DNA from: Pseudomonadota bacterium
GTDB taxonomy: Bacteria > Desulfobacterota > WTBG01 > JAGOGO01
NCBI GenBank assembly: GCA_021160085.1
Contig: JAGHDE010000253.1
Coordinates: 1 to 10,626, forward strand
DNA: 10,626 bases
Direction: 5' to 3'
Each line of letters opens with the position of its first letter. The first letter of the stretch is position 1. Shown here piece after piece: positions 6,773 through 10,626 of the stretch. Both the position numbers and the translations under genes were made by a program. The notes beneath the pieces are model-generated. The model did not search any database. It had not been told where the DNA came from and saw only the letters and a list, made by a program, of their open reading frames with translations.

Positions 6773-7363
6773 TTATTTGATCTCCTTTAGTTTTGCTAAT
6801 ATATCACTCTTCAAATTTTTGTAAATTTCAGAACCAAGGTTGGCGCCTTCGCAAACACCCCTGGATGTTATGGTCGCACCGGATACGGCATCTACCTTAC
6901 CGCCATCTTTCTTAACCCTGATAATTTCGTTTACTGAAAGACCATTAAAGCTATTCTTGAAGGGTTCTGAATCCTTGGCTCGCGCACCAACCCCCGGTGT
7001 TTCCTTGTGAGTAGTAATTCCGATACCGGAAACAGTATCGTTTTCCAAGTTAACGGCCATAATCATTCCAATATCTCCTCCAAATCCTGATCCTTGTGTT
7101 TCGAAAGCAACTACATTAGTTTCTCCATCGAAAACCCCGGGGAAAAAATTAATCTCTTTTTCATTATACTTCAACTTGAAACGATCTTTAATTGGATTAT
7201 TGGTGCATCCCTTGAAGACTTCCATTATCACCGGACCTTTTACAAATTTAAGCTCTTGATATTCGATCTTCTCCATGGTGACCATACGCACCCCCGCGAG
7301 CAATGCTGCGGCAATACCACAAATAAGACCAAGGACAACGACCATTTTTATAACATCACGCAT
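6773..7363 (-). CDS. rnfG: Rnf complex flavoprotein subunit RnfG, covalent FMN carrier
   Basis: The product is 196 residues with one N-terminal membrane helix (about 5-27) and an extracytoplasmic FMN-binding domain. The flavinylation motif is intact: VDAVSGATITS at about 157-167, with Thr164 the expected FMN attachment residue. Other family blocks are FETQGSGFGGDIGMIM (about 87-102), GIGITTHKETPGVGARA and the motif itself near the C-terminus. FMN is attached through a phosphoester bond by ApbE, whose gene ends this same operon. Its ATG (7361-7363) overlaps the last codons of rnfD by 8 bp, so the two are probably translationally coupled; an AAAGGTGG site lies inside rnfD. RnfG passes electrons between the membrane Fe-S cluster and RnfD on the outer face in current Rnf/Nqr models. 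Confidence 0.95.
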   Translation of the reverse strand: MRDVIKMVVVLGLICGIAAALLAGVRMVTMEKIEYQELKFVKGPVIMEVFKGCTNNPIKDRFKLKYNEKEINFFPGVFDGETNVVAFETQGSGFGGDIGMIMAVNLENDTVSGIGITTHKETPGVGARAKDSEPFKNSFNGLSVNEIIRVKKDGGKVDAVSGATITSRGVCEGANLGSEIYKNLKSDILAKLKEIK

Positions 7364-8324
7364 TTTCTACCACCTTTCCGATAGCCTTCGGCCTGATTTT
7401 ATCGACAAGCGGATTAATAAGATTCATGAGGAGAATAGCAAAAACTACCCCGTCATAGTACAATCCAAGGCACCTTATCAGGACTGTTATTATTCCACAA
7501 CCCAATCCAAATATCAGCATGGGGATAAAATTAACCGGAGAGGTCGTATCATCAGTAGCCAGAAAAAAGGCCCCGAGCATAACATTTCCGGTTAAGAGGT
7601 GAAACAAAGGGAAAGCGTATTTTTCCGGATTGGCAATATTGAACAGAAAAGCGGTGATAAAGATTCCAACCAGAAAAGAGATGGATATTTCCCACCTGAT
7701 AAATCCTCTAACGATAAGGTAGATTCCGCCGATTAAAAGACCCAGCCCGCAAACAGCGCCAATACCTCCTGACTGCTTTCCTATAAAAAGATCCATCAAA
7801 TTGTATTTAGCAGTTGCTGCTGTTCCGAAATGCTTCAGCGCCGCCAAAGGATAAGCCATATAAAAACCAAGATCGTAATTTAGAAATGCCTCATCAAAAT
7901 CCATGTGACCTTTCCAGGAAATCATAATAATAGCAAAACCAATAAGGGTGGGATTTAATGGATTTGCCCCGATTCCTCCGAAGACCTGTTTGCCGATAAT
8001 GATGGCAACAAAGGCGCCTATCACTACCAGCCACCAGGGCACGCTGGCCGGAAGGAGCATACCTATAAGAAGTCCACTAAGGGCAGCGCTTCCGTCATCA
8101 ATTGAAATCTTCTTCCTGGCGATAATATTTATAACCAGTTCGGCAATCATTGCGCATCCAATAGAGAGGGTAATAACCCTCAGGGCAGGCATCCCGAAAA
8201 TTGAGATTCCCACAAATAATGCCGGAAGCGCCGCCACTGCAATATTGATATTTCTGACGGAGATTCTACTTCCATCGTGCCAGTGAGGTGCAGAGGAAAC
8301 AGCAAGTTTTTTGTCGTTATTCAT
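7356..8324 (-). CDS. rnfD: Rnf complex membrane subunit RnfD, lacking the usual FMN-acceptor threonine
   Basis: The product is 322 residues with about nine to ten helices, homologous to NqrB. Family blocks are present: DDGSAALSGLLIGMLLP (about 76-92), GGIGANPLNPTLIGFA (about 116-131), DLFIGKQSGGIGA (about 178-190) and LTGNVMLGAFFLATDDTTSPV (about 244-264). The segment where RnfD/NqrB normally reads S/M-A-T-P-L-A, with Thr carrying covalent FMN, reads YMAYPLAAL here. Tyr158 (codon 7851-7853) therefore replaces the acceptor Thr, and no SGAT-like substitute is seen nearby. Covalent flavinylation of this subunit is probably lost. The start ATG overlaps the rnfC 3' end by 8 bp. The subunit otherwise looks complete and unbroken, so it is probably functional in a modified way rather than decaying. 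Confidence 0.93.
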   Translation of the reverse strand: MNNDKKLAVSSAPHWHDGSRISVRNINIAVAALPALFVGISIFGMPALRVITLSIGCAMIAELVINIIARKKISIDDGSAALSGLLIGMLLPASVPWWLVVIGAFVAIIIGKQVFGGIGANPLNPTLIGFAIIMISWKGHMDFDEAFLNYDLGFYMAYPLAALKHFGTAATAKYNLMDLFIGKQSGGIGAVCGLGLLIGGIYLIVRGFIRWEISISFLVGIFITAFLFNIANPEKYAFPLFHLLTGNVMLGAFFLATDDTTSPVNFIPMLIFGLGCGIITVLIRCLGLYYDGVVFAILLMNLINPLVDKIRPKAIGKVVENA

Positions 8325-9579
8325 TAACCGCCTCCGAAAGTTTAATTAACTCAAGTTCATGTTTAGCCAATTTAATGTACTGTAAAAGAGGTCTTCTCGC
8401 AGTACAGACATATGCACATAATCCACATTCTATGCAAGAATTAAGATCGTATCTTTCAGCATCTTCATAAAATCCAAATTCCGCAAACCTGCAAAGAAAA
8501 TTCACCGGGATCCTTACCGGACAGATCCTTACGCACTCGCCACAGCTGATACAGGGATAATCTGAGACCTGAGCGCTGTCGGATTCGCTTTGAACTGTAA
8601 TTGCTTCGGTGTTTGGCTCAATGGGAAGATCTTTGGAATAAGTAGCGGTTCCCATCATGGGTCCGCCTAAGATTATCCGGTCATTTTCCTCCGGAGCAAC
8701 ATTGTATTTAGAAAGAATATCACCGATGGGTGTCCCTATCCTTGCCTTGACATTAATAACCTTTCCATTTTTTCCCACCACGGAAAGCGCTTTAATTACG
8801 GGAACTTTTCCCGTAGCAAACGCCTCGCCAACGGCGGCTGTACTTTCCGCGCTAATCACAGCAACTCCAATATCTTCCGGCTTCTGTCCGGCGGGGACTA
8901 CCTTGCCAAGAGTGTTTTTTATAATCATTTCTGGAAGGGCATCAGGGAAGGTTGCAGACACGGTTTTTACCGTAGCCCCCGTACGATTTGCTTCTTTAGA
9001 CAAATTCTCGGGAACAGCAATAATAAAATTACTTACCCCGGTAATCTTTTTAAGAAAATCAATCCCCTCTTTTATCCGGGAGGAATTTGTCCTTACAATC
9101 TCTTGATTGACAGTAATTCCCAAGTCTACATCCATTCCATTGATGATTATTGTATCAACCTTCTTTGTGACGTCACTGAATTTACGGAAGGAAAATTTAC
9201 CAGGGGCGAATTCTAAAAAGTCTATAGCTGTTTCCAATGTTGCCTCCCCGGTAAACTGATCATCCCAATCATCGTTTCTATCTGATTCAATTTTGATGCC
9301 CTCGTACGCCTGGCCTAATGCATCTGTATAAGGAAAAATACTGGATATCTTTCCCGTTACCGGAGAGATGACATACTCTGGTGAGTCAGGAAAAGCCTTA
9401 ATCTTCTGACCGGTCTTAACATTATCGCCGACCTTAAGAAGCTTTTCTTCCGATTTTCCATTTAATTTTTTCAGAAATAGGATAGCTTCCCGGGAAGCAG
9501 GAATGTCCTCAAAAGGGAACGATTCCAAACAATATTTCAATTCCGGTTTTTTTAATCCAAAAAACGGTTTTTTGATCAT
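8317..9579 (-). CDS. rnfC: RnfC-like Fe-S subunit with degenerate NADH/FMN site
   Basis: The product is 420 residues. The SLBB-like region (ARIGTPIGDIL, RIILGGPMMG at about 301-310) and two [4Fe-4S] motifs (Cys343/346/349/353 and Cys382/385/388/392) identify RnfC. However, the parts that bind FMN and NADH in RnfC and NuoF have diverged. The glycine-rich GLGGAGFPTxxK block corresponds to EFAPGKFSFRKFS (about 123-135). NGAECEPYLTxD corresponds to NGMDVDLGITVN (about 147-158). YPxGxEKQL corresponds to FPDALPEMI (about 211-219). The N-terminal GGxHPxxxK and QHIG blocks are also not recognisable. The protein may act purely as an Fe-S conduit or docking subunit, recalling NqrA, which also lacks an NADH site. 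The frame is intact. ATG 9577-9579 has a modest GAAGG site. The gene follows the cytochrome by 34 bp. Confidence 0.92.
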   Translation of the reverse strand: MIKKPFFGLKKPELKYCLESFPFEDIPASREAILFLKKLNGKSEEKLLKVGDNVKTGQKIKAFPDSPEYVISPVTGKISSIFPYTDALGQAYEGIKIESDRNDDWDDQFTGEATLETAIDFLEFAPGKFSFRKFSDVTKKVDTIIINGMDVDLGITVNQEIVRTNSSRIKEGIDFLKKITGVSNFIIAVPENLSKEANRTGATVKTVSATFPDALPEMIIKNTLGKVVPAGQKPEDIGVAVISAESTAAVGEAFATGKVPVIKALSVVGKNGKVINVKARIGTPIGDILSKYNVAPEENDRIILGGPMMGTATYSKDLPIEPNTEAITVQSESDSAQVSDYPCISCGECVRICPVRIPVNFLCRFAEFGFYEDAERYDLNSCIECGLCAYVCTARRPLLQYIKLAKHELELIKLSEAVNE

Positions 9580-9613
9580 GATTCAAGCCTTCGCAAAGAT
9601 GTTTATTATCAAT

Positions 9614-9973
9614 CTACATAACATGGCATTCTCCACACTTGACCGGCCCTGTTTCCTGTTCCTTGTGACAATCAAGACATTGACTGTGAAATGCTTCTGC
9701 CCTGGAATAATTGTCCCCATCCTTATAATGGCATTCGATACAGGATAATGGCATTCCTTCGCCTTCTTCATAGTAATGGTGACAATCGATACAGCCGATG
9801 TCGTATTCGGTTGAGTGCATATTGTGGTCAAATAAAACCTTTCCTGCATTTGTTTTGTATAGAAGCCTTATCGGTATATCCGGTTTCTTTTCTACCATGC
9901 TGTATCCGGCAGCACCTATTATAAGCATGACCACCATAATGATACATGCCACCATTTTCTCTTTTTTTTTCAT
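9614..9973 (-). CDS. Membrane-anchored tetraheme c-type cytochrome, class III (c3/c7)-like
   Basis: The product is 119 residues with a lysine-rich start and one hydrophobic segment (about 8-25) acting as a signal anchor or signal peptide, then an extracytoplasmic domain. There are four CxxCH heme sites: CIDCH (61-65), CIECH (78-82), CLDCH (99-103) and CGECH (113-117). His50 and His53 in LFDHNMH are typical distal-ligand positions of class III cytochromes. It is the first gene of the Rnf operon. Multiheme cytochromes next to rnfC are known from Methanosarcina (MmcA) and Desulfovibrio, where they are thought to exchange electrons with Rnf on the outer face. That role is inferred here from position. 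The start ATG (9971-9973) overlaps the stop of a short upstream ORF and has only a weak AAGGGA site. Confidence 0.92.
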   Translation of the reverse strand: MKKKEKMVACIIMVVMLIIGAAGYSMVEKKPDIPIRLLYKTNAGKVLFDHNMHSTEYDIGCIDCHHYYEEGEGMPLSCIECHYKDGDNYSRAEAFHSQCLDCHKEQETGPVKCGECHVM

Positions 9974-10005
9974 AATCTACAGTCCCTTCTTACTGTTTTT
10001 ATCAT
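9970..10005 (-). other. Possible 11-codon leader ORF coupled to the cytochrome gene
   Basis: ATG at 10003-10005 is preceded by GGAGAAGGC, a better ribosome binding site than that of the cytochrome gene. It opens an 11-residue frame (MIKTVRRDCRL) whose TGA overlaps the cytochrome ATG (ATGA). This is a classic coupling geometry and could help load ribosomes on the first structural gene. It could equally be chance in a roughly 100-nt leader. The peptide shows no amino-acid run suggesting attenuation. Confidence 0.25.
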
Positions 10006-10072
10006 GCCTTCTCCATGTGTTTTCCCGCTATTTATTGAGATTTAAAGTAGTAATTAGAAAACCTTGACAGGG

Positions 10073-10143
10073 ATTTTGAGTTATTATATTAATTTTCAAT
10101 GAAATAGCAAATAATTTTTTTTGAACACGAATTAACTCAAAAT
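10073..10143. repeat. Perfect 11-bp inverted repeat flanking the operon promoter
   Basis: ATTTTGAGTTA at 10073-10083 and its exact complement TAACTCAAAAT at 10133-10143 are separated by 49 bp. The promoter-proximal arm covers the edge of the -10 element and the likely start site; the other lies upstream of the -35. The spacing suits a pair of regulator binding sites acting over a DNA loop. I do not recognise the half-site as that of a known regulator. Confidence 0.45.
10083..10110 (-). promoter_or_regulatory. Predicted sigma70-type promoter of the cytochrome-rnf operon
   Basis: On the minus strand, TTGCTA (+ coordinates 10105-10110) and a perfect TATAAT (10083-10088) are separated by 16 bp. 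Transcription would start near 10076, leaving a leader of about 100 nt before the cytochrome ATG. It is the best promoter-like match between the receiver gene and the operon. It is judged by eye, in an AT-rich stretch. Confidence 0.55.
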
Positions 10144-10180
10144 AAATGCTACCGTAAGCGAGATTAAAAAGGATACCACA

Positions 10181-10626
10181 TTAATCATCATCAAAAAAAT
10201 TATTGATCTTTCTCACCAATCGTTCCATGGTCTTTTTCTCTTCTGTTTTTTTGCGCTTTATCGCCTTGTTAACAACGTTGATTATTTCATCAGGGGTGAA
10301 TGGTTTGGAAATGTAATCCATTGCTCCTCGTTTCATAGCCTCGGTCGCGCGGCCGACACTCGGGTAGCCGCTGATCATAACTATAGTTGAATCTGGCGAA
10401 CGTCGGTTGATTTCCTCAACTACGTTCATTCCATCGAAGCCGGGCATCTTCCAGTCGCAAAGAATCACGTCAAAGGATGAAGCTGAGGCAAGTTCGAGGC
10501 CTTCTTGGGGACTTGCTGTAGTAACAACATCAAAACCCTCTGCAGTAAATAGATATGTGGAATTAAACCCAGTCAGGGCAGGATTGGTAAAAAAACCTGA
10601 AGACTGGCAATGGAGTAGCGCCGGAC
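10181..10626 (-). CDS. Response-regulator receiver domain protein, N-terminus beyond window edge
   Basis: The frame runs from the right edge to TAA at 10181-10183 and encodes about 147 visible residues. The receiver fold is clear. The phospho-acceptor Asp is in VILCDWKMPGFDGM, the conserved Ser/Thr in VMISGYPS, and the Lys in YISKPFTPDEI. A charged tail (KRKKTEEKKTMERL) ends NNFFDDD with no output domain. The first strand, which normally carries the acidic pair (VDDE), reads ALLHCQSS at about 10598-10621. The Mg2+-binding acidic residues therefore seem to be missing, and the following helix is also unusual (FFTNPALTGFN). It is either a stand-alone regulator or the last domain of a larger hybrid protein. 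It is read toward the Rnf operon, but the promoter in the gap suggests separate transcription. No terminator is obvious after it. Confidence 0.85.
   Translation of the reverse strand, partial: PALLHCQSSGFFTNPALTGFNSTYLFTAEGFDVVTTASPQEGLELASASSFDVILCDWKMPGFDGMNVVEEINRRSPDSTIVMISGYPSVGRATEAMKRGAMDYISKPFTPDEIINVVNKAIKRKKTEEKKTMERLVRKINNFFDDD

Larger units (their letters stand above)
10006..10180. other. Intergenic region upstream of the operon
   Basis: This is a strongly AT-rich spacer holding the minus-strand promoter and inverted repeat described separately. A + strand TTGACA (10064-10069) with a poor -10 (TATTAA, 10087-10092) points toward the receiver gene's antisense strand, where no gene exists. 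No terminator hairpin for the receiver gene is evident. Confidence 0.4.

Noticed and set aside
8657..9106. Long + strand open frame opposite rnfC (149 codons)
   Set aside because: It lies entirely opposite a well-supported coding frame, has a low-complexity hydrophobic translation and no ribosome site. It is a shadow of rnfC.
10064..10092. Consensus TTGACA on the + strand with a possible -10 (TATTAA) 17 bp downstream
   Set aside because: The -10 is poor and no + strand gene lies downstream; transcription would run antisense to the receiver gene. It is probably chance in an AT-rich spacer.
1..10626. CRISPR array, tRNA/rRNA genes, insertion sequences or phage genes
   Set aside because: No regularly spaced repeats, cloverleaf-like or rRNA-like sequence, transposase motifs or terminal repeats were seen on either strand.

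Overview
The window holds one long minus-strand operon for an Rnf-type ion-translocating electron-transfer complex, flanked by unrelated partial genes. It suggests an anaerobic, didermic, respiratory bacterium of moderate-to-low GC, because it has a membrane-anchored multiheme c-type cytochrome, an Rnf complex and periplasmic flavinylation. I cannot place it taxonomically with confidence. Planctomycetota (anammox-like), Desulfobacterota or Nitrospirota are all conceivable, but this is inference only.

Layout. Positions 3-575 (+) hold the 3' two thirds of a carbon-nitrogen hydrolase (nitrilase superfamily). It is followed at 571-804 (+) by the C-terminal half of an Smr-type domain whose N-terminal half is missing, probably a gene remnant. 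A 169-bp intergenic stretch separates these convergent genes from the operon. The operon is transcribed right to left from a predicted promoter at about 10083-10110. Its order is tetraheme cytochrome, rnfC, rnfD, rnfG, rnfE, rnfA, rnfB, a short frameshifted ORF, and an MFS-ApbE fusion. At the right edge (10181-10626, -) lies a partial response-regulator receiver domain, apparently a separate transcription unit.

How the genes fit together. RnfA/E/D/G/B/C form the Na+/H+-translocating ferredoxin oxidoreductase core. RnfG carries the SGAT covalent-FMN motif, and the ApbE domain is the enzyme family that attaches FMN to that motif. The complex looks rewired in four ways. (1) RnfB is fused at its C-terminus to a complete GltD/NfnB-like FAD/NAD(P)H oxidoreductase. 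(2) RnfC keeps its two [4Fe-4S] motifs and its fold, but the NADH/FMN signature regions are degenerate. (3) RnfD has Tyr where the FMN-acceptor Thr of the S/M-ATP-L motif should be. (4) A membrane-anchored tetraheme cytochrome heads the operon. Together these suggest an Rnf variant whose nucleotide-binding site moved from RnfC to RnfB and whose extracytoplasmic electron path involves heme. The MFS-ApbE fusion may couple movement of a flavin or other solute across the membrane to flavinylation of RnfG.

The operon is compact: rnfC/rnfD and rnfD/rnfG overlap by 8 bp, and most other gaps are short. Exceptions are the roughly 120 bp before rnfB and the roughly 220 bp before the MFS-ApbE gene, which contains a long hairpin and a strong Shine-Dalgarno leading into the small frameshifted ORF. 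I saw no tRNA, rRNA, CRISPR array or insertion sequence.
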